Assembly: GCA_002067895.1 (NCBI GenBank)
Contig: MVRE01000012.1
Span: forward strand, 124,001 to 188,000
Length of the DNA: 64,000 bases
DNA from: Methanoregula sp. PtaU1.Bin051
GTDB lineage: Archaea > Halobacteriota > Methanomicrobia > Methanomicrobiales > Methanospirillaceae
Reading direction: 5' to 3'
Position numbers and translations under genes: made by a program. How positions within the stretch are numbered: position 1 is the stretch's first letter; every line of letters begins with the position of its first letter. The notes under the pieces are model-generated. The model was not told the origin of the DNA. It did no database searches and saw only the letters and a program-made list of their open reading frames with translations. Below, in pieces: positions 9,159 to 16,839 of this stretch.

Positions 9159-9297
9159 TTGAGACGTGTCTCCGCCAAAGCCCGATACTGTTCCTTTGGG
9201 AATACTTATCCGACTGCGCGAAAATGTGTCTGTACAGCAATACGAATATTGCCAGTAAGTGCCCGGAGGGACGGGTGACCCGGTGTGGAGGGTTCCT

Positions 9298-9753
9298 GTG
9301 GCTGAAACGAGAATGATTCCGATCTATTCCGTCCGTACCGGAACGGTTGGGCAGTTGAGCCCGGTCGAAAAAACCGAGGCCGAATGGATGGAGATCCTCT
9401 CCCCGCAGCAGTTTTACGTTGCACGGAAGAAAGGGACCGAGCCGGCGTTTACCGGGATGTATCATGACTGGAAGATGAAAGGCGTATACCAGTGCGCCTG
9501 CTGTAAGACCGACCTGTTCCTCTCTGATATGAAATTCGATTCGGGCACCGGCTGGCCCAGTTTTTCTGCCCCTGTCTCGGAGCTCAATATCAGGACGGTC
9601 CCCGACCGATCTCAGGGTATGAACAGAACGGAAGTGCTCTGCGCCCGCTGCGGGGCCCACCTCGGGCATGTCTTTGACGACGGCCCGCCGCCGACGCACA
9701 AGCGGTACTGCATGAACTCGGCGTCCCTTGCCTTCGTGCAGCAGGAACCATGA
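9298..9753 (+). CDS. msrB: Peptide-methionine (R)-S-oxide reductase MsrB
   Basis: A 151-residue MsrB that reduces the R form of methionine sulfoxide in proteins. Zinc-binding pairs are seen (CACC and CARC), then GHVFDDGPPPTHKRYCMNSASL, whose Cys is the catalytic one. Start choice: GTG 9298 is preceded by GGAGGG with 5-base spacing, giving VAETRMIPIYS; an internal ATG at 9313 is the alternative. The stop overlaps the following gene by 4 bases, so the two are co-translated. Role: oxidative damage repair in an anaerobe. Confidence 0.93.
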   Translation: MAETRMIPIYSVRTGTVGQLSPVEKTEAEWMEILSPQQFYVARKKGTEPAFTGMYHDWKMKGVYQCACCKTDLFLSDMKFDSGTGWPSFSAPVSELNIRTVPDRSQGMNRTEVLCARCGAHLGHVFDDGPPPTHKRYCMNSASLAFVQQEP

Positions 9754-10559
9754 CCGGACAACCGCATCGCGCCATACAGAACGAGAAACAGAATACTGCA
9801 GATACCTTTCGTAGCAGCCTGCGAGGCGACAGGATCATCCCCGGCATCCCAGCGAGGCTCACTGCGCTCCGGCAGGATCTTTTCTCAGTAAACGACTATC
9901 CCGAGGACAAGCTCGCGGAGATCATCCGGGACGTCGGGTTTGCCTGCGACTGCTGCACGAGGTGCTGCACGAAAGAGTTCAACGACCACGTCTTCCTCCT
10001 CGACAAGGACACAACAGTAATCAAATCCATCGATCCCACCGCCCTCATACCCGCGCCCTACTTTGAGCTCTGCGACCAGCGCGGGCGGTTCTACGACTCC
10101 GGCTATGCGCTCCGGACAAAGCCGGACGGCACGTGCTTTTTCCTCAATGGCAACCGGTGCAGGATCTACGACAACCGGCTCTCCATCTGCCGCATCTACC
10201 CGTACATGCTCCACCGGGAGCCTGACGAGGACGGGATTATTGACTGGCGGCAGATCAGCGGGCTGAACAAGCACGGGACGTACCACAACGAGATCCACAT
10301 CGAGGAGAGCCTCGCCATCGCACGCGAGGTTAAGGCCTACGAGGCGGCATTCATCGGACAGACCATCCGGTTCTACGAGTTCATGTGCGATTATTTTGCA
10401 TCGCATGGCCTCCGGCATGTCCGGAAAACCTACGATGACGGGATGCGGGCGTTCCGGAAGGGCGAAGAGATCGAGGTTTTCGTGCTGTATGATGGCCGGC
10501 TGGAGCCGTGGCTGATGAGGGGCAACGACGCTGTCCCAGATGTTCCTGGTATGAAATAA
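9750..10559 (+). CDS. YkgJ-family cysteine cluster protein
   Basis: A 269-residue protein with a CxxCC-type cluster (CDCCTRCC, residues about 67-74) followed by CFFLNGNRCRIYDNRLSICRIYP, the typical order of the YkgJ/UPF0153 putative zinc- or iron-chelating domain. The region after residue 165 has no recognised motif. It overlaps msrB by 4 bases, so a link to redox damage or metal handling is possible (inference). The following 0.9 kb contains no gene. Confidence 0.85.
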   Translation: MTGQPHRAIQNEKQNTADTFRSSLRGDRIIPGIPARLTALRQDLFSVNDYPEDKLAEIIRDVGFACDCCTRCCTKEFNDHVFLLDKDTTVIKSIDPTALIPAPYFELCDQRGRFYDSGYALRTKPDGTCFFLNGNRCRIYDNRLSICRIYPYMLHREPDEDGIIDWRQISGLNKHGTYHNEIHIEESLAIAREVKAYEAAFIGQTIRFYEFMCDYFASHGLRHVRKTYDDGMRAFRKGEEIEVFVLYDGRLEPWLMRGNDAVPDVPGMK

Positions 10560-10602
10560 GGAACGTATCATAAGGCTTGTCCGGTCATCTGGCTTGTGAA
10601 GA

Positions 10603-11283
10603 GGGGGGTCTGAATTGTAACCCCCCTCCCCATTGTAAAAAAATTGTGGGCAAGGGGGGTTCCCTTGGGGGCGGGGGGTCTCATTTCCGTAATAGAGGGG
10701 GGAGGTCTGATCTGAGACCCCCTACCTGTTTCTTACGAGTACTTTAAAACTGCCTTGCCGACGGTACTTCCAAAAAGGTACAAGTCGGCCGGATGCAACA
10801 GGGGGGTCTCATTTGGCCGGACGGGGTAGGGGGTTATGTACGAGACCCCCCTGCCTCTTGGAAAAAAATCCAGCCGGAGGGGGGTGGCATAGGCAGGGGG
10901 AGGTCTCATATGAGACCCCCTGTCAGACAACCGGTGCCGGGAGAGTACTGCGACGTAAATTCCGGAAGAAGCGGTTAGCCGGGGACAGGGCAAGGGGGTC
11001 TGAGATGTGACCCCCCCCCCACATTGAGTCTGAGGGGGTACCCCCTCCTATTGGGCGTATATGGGGGGAGCTGGTCTGAGGATGGCCGACCCCCACCATG
11101 GGGGGTGGGGGGGTGTCCGCGATCCAACGGGTGGGGGGTACCCTCCCCCCGTCCGGGTGGGTGTATCCCCCGTTTTGCACGGGAAATGATGGTTGATCTA
11201 CTGAAATCTCCGTCGGAGAGCAAAAACCGCCAAAGAGGGGGTACCCCCACCCCCCACTCACCGCTGTGCAGGGGGTACCCCCT
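10603..11283. repeat. Island of G-tract palindromes and inverted repeats
   Basis: This non-coding stretch contains at least nine inverted repeats whose arms are runs of 5-6 G ending in GGTCTC, GGTC or GGTACC. Examples: GGGGGGT/ACCCCCC (10603-10626); a 10-bp pair 10674-10683 with 10713-10722; a 12-bp pair CAGGGGGGTCTC 10799-10810 with 10842-10853; palindrome GGTCTCATATGAGACC (10902-10917); GGGGGTC/GACCCCC (10994-11015); GAGGGGGTACCCCCTC (11032-11047); CCCCACC/GGTGGGG (11091-11110); GGGGGTACCCCC at 11237-11248 and 11271-11282. The 5' half favours GGTCTC, the 3' half GGTACC. ORFs here are low complexity and lie on both strands, so none is taken as a gene. Confidence 0.8.
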
Positions 11284-11398
11284 CAGGGGGTCAGGATGGG
11301 GGGTAGGGTAAGGGATGCAGGTGGGGGGCTTATCTCATTGGACGATGTCTGGAAGTATAACATAATTTCTCTAAATCAATCTGATAACGAAACATTGA

Positions 11399-11413
11399 AT
11401 TTTATAAAATCTA
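11399..11413 (+). promoter_or_regulatory. TATA box for the zinc-finger nuclease gene
   Basis: TTTTATAAAATCTAT lies 34-48 bases before the ATG at 11447. No Shine-Dalgarno sequence precedes the ATG, suggesting a short leader. Confidence 0.45.
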
Positions 11414-11446
11414 TAGGGAGTACTATCGATCAAGTGAGATTAAATA

Positions 11447-13015
11447 ATGGCATTTTGTCACGAATGTGGAAATCAATTGAAAGGCACAGAAAAGTTCTGT
11501 GGTAATTGTGGATGTAAATTAAGTGATAATATTAACCTTGAAATTTCGCAGGATCAAGATTTGAATTTAGAGAGAGAAGAAACTCACGATGAAAATAAAG
11601 CGATCCCGAAAATTCGAGATCCCACTATCGGAAAAAACTTCGAAAATGTTGTTGAACAGATCTATATTCATGCGGGGTATATCACAGAAAAGCGTCAACG
11701 TATCCCTGGAAAAAGCGGATACACAAATGAGATAGACGTTATCGCAATAAAAGGCCGCGATAAAGTTGCTATAGAGTGTAAAAATTATCTCACACAAGTG
11801 GGTATCCAACCGATCCGCGATTTTGCCGAAAAACTCCAAGATTTAGGTCACGAGTGGCGTGGAGTTGTCGCGAGTTATACCGACTTTTCATCAGATGCCG
11901 AAGAATTCGCTAAGAGCAGAAATATAGAATTATTGAACAATAACGATATCAAAGAACGTCTTTATTCTGCTCTCTCCGGAAGAAGCGCAGAAAAGGGAGA
12001 TCGCATTTTTATTGAAGACACCTTGGCGGTAAATATTGATTATGATAAGGCCACTTTCTTAGATTTGTGTAATAGTAATCACATATCAGTCTCTACGGCA
12101 AAATTGGTTTTTCATCCGTATTTTCGGTTTAATTATAAGATGAATCGGATCTGGTTTGACCGGCAAGCACAAAAGAATCGTACATTCAAAGATTCTGGGA
12201 TTGTCGTTATCGATCTTATAGATAATGAAGTCATTACAGAAGAGGAAGATCCCGTAGGATTTCAGGAAGTAATAAAAAATAAACCTTTAAAGTCGATTTC
12301 TATCGCAATCGACCAAAATTATCGTGTTATTAAAATCGATCCAAAATACAATAAAAAAGCTCTTAAAAATTCTGCAATTTCTTACGTAATTGAAGAAAAT
12401 ACACGAAATGACCTAGGATTCATTCCAAAAAGGCAGGATATTACATTGGATATCGGAACACTTGTTTATTTACCAAAATGGGAACTTAATTTCGATTCCC
12501 ACGGAAAAGTTTACTCTCGGGAAGTGCTTGCATGTTCAGGTCAAATACTCTTTGACACAATTACCAATTGCCCATTACATGAGAGATCTTTTTTCAGATC
12601 CCTCAATCCCTTAAACAAAACCATTGCAGTATGTGAAGAATGCGGGCAGGCATTTTGTAAAAACCATGGGACTCAATGCGCTATCTGTAAAAAATGGCTA
12701 TGTAATACCCATTCAATTCGCTGTAGTATATGCCAGACGCCGTTTTGTTCGGATCATATAAAACAAAGTTGTAACTTGTGCAACGATTATGTCTGTTCGA
12801 ATTGTGTCGTAACATGCACGACATGTACAAGGATTGTCGGAAAACATCACCTCAAGCAATGCAATCATTGCGGAAAAACTGTCTGTAGTATGTGTGTTAC
12901 ACAGACAGGAACGCTTTTTAAAAAATATTATTGTAAGGATCAGTGTGATCTTATCGTTAAAGCCGAAAAAGAAAAATCAAGTTTAATGGGAAAACTAACT
13001 AAAAAATTCAAATAA
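11447..13015 (+). CDS. Zinc-ribbon / Mrr-like nuclease / tandem zinc-finger protein
   Basis: A 522-residue protein in a gene far richer in A+T than its neighbours. Residues 4-21 form a zinc ribbon (Cys4, Cys7, Cys18, Cys21). Residues about 60-175 match a PD-(D/E)xK restriction-endonuclease fold of the Mrr type: Glu66, then NEIDVIA with Asp97, then IECK with Glu110 and Lys112. A middle domain (about 185-380) is unrecognised. Residues 396-500 carry six units beginning CxxC at 396, 411, 426, 442, 457 and 472 (period 15-16), each followed by a second CxxH/CxxC-like half (e.g. CEECGQAFCKNH), resembling interleaved B-box or LIM-like zinc binding. This suggests a DNA-cleaving, nucleic-acid- or protein-binding accessory factor, possibly defensive (inference). 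It is convergent with a DNA methyltransferase gene 19 bases away. Confidence 0.8.
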   Translation: MAFCHECGNQLKGTEKFCGNCGCKLSDNINLEISQDQDLNLEREETHDENKAIPKIRDPTIGKNFENVVEQIYIHAGYITEKRQRIPGKSGYTNEIDVIAIKGRDKVAIECKNYLTQVGIQPIRDFAEKLQDLGHEWRGVVASYTDFSSDAEEFAKSRNIELLNNNDIKERLYSALSGRSAEKGDRIFIEDTLAVNIDYDKATFLDLCNSNHISVSTAKLVFHPYFRFNYKMNRIWFDRQAQKNRTFKDSGIVVIDLIDNEVITEEEDPVGFQEVIKNKPLKSISIAIDQNYRVIKIDPKYNKKALKNSAISYVIEENTRNDLGFIPKRQDITLDIGTLVYLPKWELNFDSHGKVYSREVLACSGQILFDTITNCPLHERSFFRSLNPLNKTIAVCEECGQAFCKNHGTQCAICKKWLCNTHSIRCSICQTPFCSDHIKQSCNLCNDYVCSNCVVTCTTCTRIVGKHHLKQCNHCGKTVCSMCVTQTGTLFKKYYCKDQCDLIVKAEKEKSSLMGKLTKKFK

Positions 13016-13034
13016 TTCTTTTAAGAGATTGAGT

Positions 13035-13805
13035 TCAATCAATTCCCATTTCCTTCCTTATTCTCTCCAGCGCGATCCGGCAGTACTCCGCGTCCAGCTC
13101 GATCCCGGTTCCCCTCCGGCCGCACCGGGCCGCAGCGACAAGCGTGCTCCCGCTCCCGAGGAACGGGTCGAGGATAAGGTCGTCCACATAGCTGAAAAGT
13201 TTCATGCACCGCAGCGGCAGCTCGACCGGGAACGGGGCCGGGTGGTTCACCTTCTTCTTGCTCTCGCCGGAGAACGTCCAGAGCCCGTTCGTCCAGTCCA
13301 TGAACTCCTGCCGGGTGATGTCGCTCTTCCGGCCTTCGGCCGGCCGCTTCCAGTCCCCCTTGTACAGCACCACGATCAGCTCCACCGGCGCGATCACGTA
13401 CGGCGCCGAGGGGCTCATCCACGACCCCCACGCGGTCCGGCGCGAGATGTTCCCCTCGTTCCAGACGATCGTGGAATGGTAGGAGAAGCCGGCCTCTTTC
13501 GCGATCGCCGTCAGGTCTGCGCCGACGCTCTGCTGGCCGCCCTTGTTCTTGTCGAGCGGGATGTTCAGGCAGAACCGGCCGGACTTCCTGAGCCAGCGGT
13601 AGCACCGGGACATCCATTTTTTCGAGAACGACAGGTACTCGTCATACGAACCGCCGTCATCATGGTTCCCGTACCGGATATTCACGTTGTAAGGCGGTGA
13701 TGTGACGATGAGGTCGATGCTCCCGCTCCTGAGCTGCCTCGTTGTCAGGACATCGTCGTTGATGATCCGGAGCCGGTCGTTTTCGAAATAAACGGGAGAG
13801 GCCAC
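13035..13805 (-). CDS. DNA methyltransferase, amino-group (N4-cytosine or N6-adenine) type
   Basis: About 256 residues. The order TSPPYN (motif IV, near residue 35-40) before DPFLGSGST (motif I, near 213) is that of beta-class DNA amino methyltransferases. TSPPY rather than DPPY favours N4-cytosine, but N6-adenine is possible. The open frame extends to 13961, but that would overlap the divergent gene at 13912; GTG 13805, preceded by AGGGT, is the only internal start before the conserved core. G+C content is high like the chromosome and unlike the facing nuclease gene. It may be a solitary methyltransferase or part of a loose restriction-modification pair. Confidence 0.85.
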   Translation of the reverse strand: MASPVYFENDRLRIINDDVLTTRQLRSGSIDLIVTSPPYNVNIRYGNHDDGGSYDEYLSFSKKWMSRCYRWLRKSGRFCLNIPLDKNKGGQQSVGADLTAIAKEAGFSYHSTIVWNEGNISRRTAWGSWMSPSAPYVIAPVELIVVLYKGDWKRPAEGRKSDITRQEFMDWTNGLWTFSGESKKKVNHPAPFPVELPLRCMKLFSYVDDLILDPFLGSGSTLVAAARCGRRGTGIELDAEYCRIALERIRKEMGID

Positions 13806-13911
13806 TGCGTTACCCTGCGTTGATGTGGGTGTTTGAAGGTCAAGTAACCAGCGGAATTGTCTTCCCGAATCATTATCGCCCGGCGCTCCGAAAGTTTGTT
13901 GCGGTGAACGG

Positions 13912-14289
13912 ATGAAGACAACCCTGATCGCCCCCTGCGGGATGAACTGCGGGATCTGCATGGCCTTCCTGCGCGAGAAAAATCATTGCCCCGGCTGCCG
14001 GTCGCCTGGAGTGAAGCACCAGAAATGCCGGATCCGCAGCTGTGCGGACATGGGGGGCAGGTACTGCTTTTCCTGCTCCGTCTTCCCGTGCCGGTTGCTG
14101 AAGAATCTGGACAAGCGGTACCGGAAGAAGTACGGCATGAGCATGGTCGAGAATCTCGAATCGATCCGGGGCGGGGGGATCCGGAAGTTTGTCGCGAGCG
14201 AGAAAGAGCGCTGGGCATGCCGGGATTGCGGCGGGACGATCAACGTCCACCGCTACTGCTGCTCAACGTGCGGAAAGATAACGAAGTAA
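13912..14289 (+). CDS. DUF3795 cysteine-rich protein
   Basis: A 125-residue protein beginning MKTTLIAPCGMNCGICMAFL, the DUF3795 signature (predicted zinc-binding), with further Cys pairs (CPGC, CFSC, CRDC, CSTC). A DUF3795 relative also occurs at 62647-62964. It is divergent from the methyltransferase gene. A T-run near 14331-14337 may end the transcript. Function unknown. Confidence 0.8.
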   Translation: MKTTLIAPCGMNCGICMAFLREKNHCPGCRSPGVKHQKCRIRSCADMGGRYCFSCSVFPCRLLKNLDKRYRKKYGMSMVENLESIRGGGIRKFVASEKERWACRDCGGTINVHRYCCSTCGKITK

Positions 14290-14478
14290 AGGGCTGCAAA
14301 ATCGTCGTCAGTGATCCTGATGGCTTTATCTTTTTTTGAAAAGACCGGGGCCGCAACCGGATTCCTGCGATAAATCCCGTACTTATGGGAGAAATAATTG
14401 GTGATTCGAACCGGAATTTACCGGTAAAGCACCGGGATGGATCGCATCCGGAGACCGGACTGTTTACTAGGGAACACA

Positions 14479-15459
14479 TTATCTGTCATCGGCAAATTCG
14501 CGGCACGCGAGGAGAGCGAGAAACGGGAGAATAAGGATCCAGTAATGAAGATACTGCCTGACGAAGATGGTTGTTGAGAATATAATTGCAAAGAGGGCGA
14601 TCGTCCATTCTTCAGGTGTCACAAGCCCCCGCCGGGCAACGCTCGCTGAAGCGAACAGGACAACCGGCAGCACGACCGCGATACCTGCCAGCAGGCTGAC
14701 GGCAAAAGAGAACTGGCTGCCTGCCGCATAATTCGGGATCTCGGCGATGATGCCCCCGCCGATATACGTCGGGGCAATCCCGATCGTCCAGTGGATGGCG
14801 TTTGTCAGGGCTTTACTGCCATACAGCAGGTATACCAGCAGGTACGATGCGAGGCCTGCACCGGCGGCAGGTACCAAAAGGCGGTGAAATGCACGGTTTC
14901 CCCTTGCCCGCATCAGGTAGAGGATAGGGATCAACCCGAGAATCGCATACTGCTTGAACCCGAATGCGAGGCCGATCATCAGGCCGGCAAGAACGTAATC
15001 CGCCCTGCGGGCAAGGATCATCGCGGACAGAAGGAAGAGCAGCGCAAACTGTTCGCTGAAGAAGAAGTATCCCTGCACGAAAATCGCGGTAATGAGATAG
15101 AGAAGGCCGGCCGTAAACCCGGAGATGTGTCCATAATCATCCCTGCCTATCCTGTAGAGCAGGAAGGCACAGGCAACATTAATGCAAGCTATCACCGGAA
15201 GATCGAGCGATCCGGCGGGCCCGATCATATCCATGAACGCTACGGTGAAATACAGCAGGGGGGGCTTCGGATCCACGAAACTGACGTATGGCGTGAACCC
15301 GTTGATGATCATCCTTGCCATGTAATGAAACCTTTCGGCATCGACCCCGGACCAACCCCCGCTCTCGACTGCTGCCATCATAAGTGAAATTAGGGCAGCG
15401 AGGACCAGAAAAACGGAAACAACGGCGATATCCTTCAGAGCGAGGTTCTTCTTTTCCAT
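14479..15459 (-). CDS. GT-C type (GT39/ArnT-like) membrane glycosyltransferase candidate
   Basis: A 326-residue polytopic membrane protein with about nine or ten hydrophobic helices. The first extracytoplasmic loop has an acidic pair (GVDAERFHYMARMIINGFTPY) followed by FVDPKPPLLYF, the arrangement of GT39/ArnT/PMT-type glycosyltransferases that use lipid-phosphate sugars. It is shorter than full-length members and has no soluble C-terminal domain. Substrate unknown. It is convergent with the DUF3795 gene and divergent from gap. Confidence 0.7.
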   Translation of the reverse strand: MEKKNLALKDIAVVSVFLVLAALISLMMAAVESGGWSGVDAERFHYMARMIINGFTPYVSFVDPKPPLLYFTVAFMDMIGPAGSLDLPVIACINVACAFLLYRIGRDDYGHISGFTAGLLYLITAIFVQGYFFFSEQFALLFLLSAMILARRADYVLAGLMIGLAFGFKQYAILGLIPILYLMRARGNRAFHRLLVPAAGAGLASYLLVYLLYGSKALTNAIHWTIGIAPTYIGGGIIAEIPNYAAGSQFSFAVSLLAGIAVVLPVVLFASASVARRGLVTPEEWTIALFAIIFSTTIFVRQYLHYWILILPFLALLACREFADDR

Positions 15460-15590
15460 GGTATCAGGGAAACAGGATACTATTACGTCCTGATAATTAG
15501 TATAAGACCGGGCCTGACAAAAAAGTCACCCGCTTCACCTTCAACTTCAATTCGGATACCTTTTTCATCCCCGGAACAATGTAAGATTGT

Positions 15591-16622
15591 ATGATCAAGG
15601 TTGCCATCAACGGGTACGGCACCGTCGGGAAGCGGGTTGCCGATGCGGTCGCCGCCCAGAAGGACATGAAAGTTGTCGGGGTCTCCAAGACACGCCCGAA
15701 CGCGGAGGCGTTCATCGCCAAGCAGCGGGGCTACCCGCTCTACATCGCGGATATGTCGAAGAAGCCGGCGTTCGAGAAGGCCGGCCTCGCAGTCGCCGGG
15801 TCCGTCGAAGACATGTGCAAGGCCGCCGACATCATCGTGGACGCGACGCCGGGCGATGTCGGGAAGACCAACAAGCCCCTGTACGAGAAACTCGGGAAGA
15901 AGGCCATCTGGCAGGGCGGCGAGGACCACGAGGTGGCCGGGTTCTCGTTCAACTCGGACTGCAACTACAAGGACGCCATCGGCAAGCAGTTCGTCCGGGT
16001 CGTCTCCTGCAACACGACCGGCCTGTGCCGGATTATCAACACCATCGATAAGGAGTACGGCGTCGCCCACGTCCATGCCATCATGGTCCGGCGCGGATCC
16101 GACCCCGGCGAGATCAAGAAGGGGCCGATCGATGCGGTCGTGCTGGACCCGGTAACCGTCCCGAGCCACCACGGCCCGGATGTCCAGACCGTCATGCCCC
16201 ATATCTCCATCACCACGATGGCGATGATCGTCCCGACAACGATGATGCACCTGCACGCGGTACAGATCACGACAAAGAAGGACGTCTCCCGCGAGCGGGT
16301 CATCGAGCTGATCAACAGGCACCCGAGGCTCGGGCTCGTCAAGAAGAGCGCCGGCGTCAAGAGCACCGCCGAGCTCAAGGAGTTCGCGATGGACCTGAAC
16401 CGGCCACGGTCCGACCTGTACGAGAACTGCATCTTCGAGGACTCGGTCTACGCGAAGGGCAAGGAGCTCTGCTTCTTCCAGGCAATCCACCAAGAAGCGG
16501 ACATCGTGGTCGAGAACGTCGATGCGATCCGGGCGATGATGGGGGCCGAGAAAGATGGCGCAAAGTCGGTTGCCGCAACCAACGCGGCACTGAAATTCAT
16601 CCCGATACAGAATTACCATTGA
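15591..16622 (+). CDS. gap: Archaeal glyceraldehyde-3-phosphate dehydrogenase (type II, phosphorylating)
   Basis: A 343-residue enzyme that interconverts glyceraldehyde 3-phosphate and 1,3-bisphosphoglycerate with NAD(P); in a methanogen it serves mainly gluconeogenesis. The nucleotide-binding loop NGYGTVGKRV is at 7-16 and the catalytic cysteine is Cys140 in SCNTTGL. Length and sequence match the archaeal family, distinct from bacterial GapA. It is monocistronic by position. A structured element with a U-run follows the stop. Confidence 0.96.
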   Translation: MIKVAINGYGTVGKRVADAVAAQKDMKVVGVSKTRPNAEAFIAKQRGYPLYIADMSKKPAFEKAGLAVAGSVEDMCKAADIIVDATPGDVGKTNKPLYEKLGKKAIWQGGEDHEVAGFSFNSDCNYKDAIGKQFVRVVSCNTTGLCRIINTIDKEYGVAHVHAIMVRRGSDPGEIKKGPIDAVVLDPVTVPSHHGPDVQTVMPHISITTMAMIVPTTMMHLHAVQITTKKDVSRERVIELINRHPRLGLVKKSAGVKSTAELKEFAMDLNRPRSDLYENCIFEDSVYAKGKELCFFQAIHQEADIVVENVDAIRAMMGAEKDGAKSVAATNAALKFIPIQNYH

Positions 16623-16645
16623 GAACATAAGACTGGATTAATCAG

Positions 16646-16753
16646 GTGGCCCGCCACGCGACCCGGGAGGTAACAATCGTCGCATCCGCGATGATTGATT
16701 TGAGAAGCCATTAGGCTTCGAGTGTCGCGCCGGGCGGGGTCATCGCGTTTTTT
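16646..16753 (+). ncRNA. Structured intergenic element with U-run (possible small RNA or 3' UTR terminator)
   Basis: Between gap and tyrS the plus strand can fold into nested stems: GTGGC/GCCAC (16646-16657); an 8-bp outer stem CGCGATGA (16687-16694) with TCATCGCG (16740-16747); and an inner hairpin GAAGCC-ATTA-GGCTTC (16704-16719). Six T follow immediately (16748-16753). No known RNA family was recognised. It could be the gap terminator, a processed 3' UTR or a small RNA. Confidence 0.35.
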
Positions 16754-16815
16754 ATCAGCCTTTAATCAGGTACTCACCCACCCCCTGTCGTGATGACCCG
16801 GAATAACCATTAACA

Positions 16816-16828
16816 GGGGAGAAACCCC
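16816..16828 (+). promoter_or_regulatory. Hairpin in the tyrS leader
   Basis: GGGGAGAAACCCC forms a 4-bp G/C stem 11 bases before the tyrS ATG and contains the only GGGGAG sequence available as a ribosome-binding site, so the stem could mask it. Seen by eye; function inferred. Confidence 0.25.
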
Positions 16829-16839
16829 ATTATTTCTGG

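Noticed and set aside
10603-11283. CRISPR array in the G-rich island
   Set aside because: The repeats are palindromes of differing spacing and core, with no constant repeat/unique spacer pattern, and no cas gene is near.
10733-11311. Overlapping 60-110 codon frames on both strands of the palindrome island
   Set aside because: All are Gly/Pro/Arg-rich translations of G/C runs, present on both strands at once, with no ribosome-binding sites or family similarity.
13035-13961. The full 308-codon frame as the methyltransferase gene
   Set aside because: Its first 52 codons would overlap the divergent DUF3795 gene start at 13912 and lie before the conserved core; GTG 13805 is a better start.
15483-16628. 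A 381-codon minus-strand open frame opposite gap
   Set aside because: It is the antisense shadow of a clear GAPDH gene in G+C-rich DNA; its translation is low-complexity Asp/Arg/Val-rich and matches no family.
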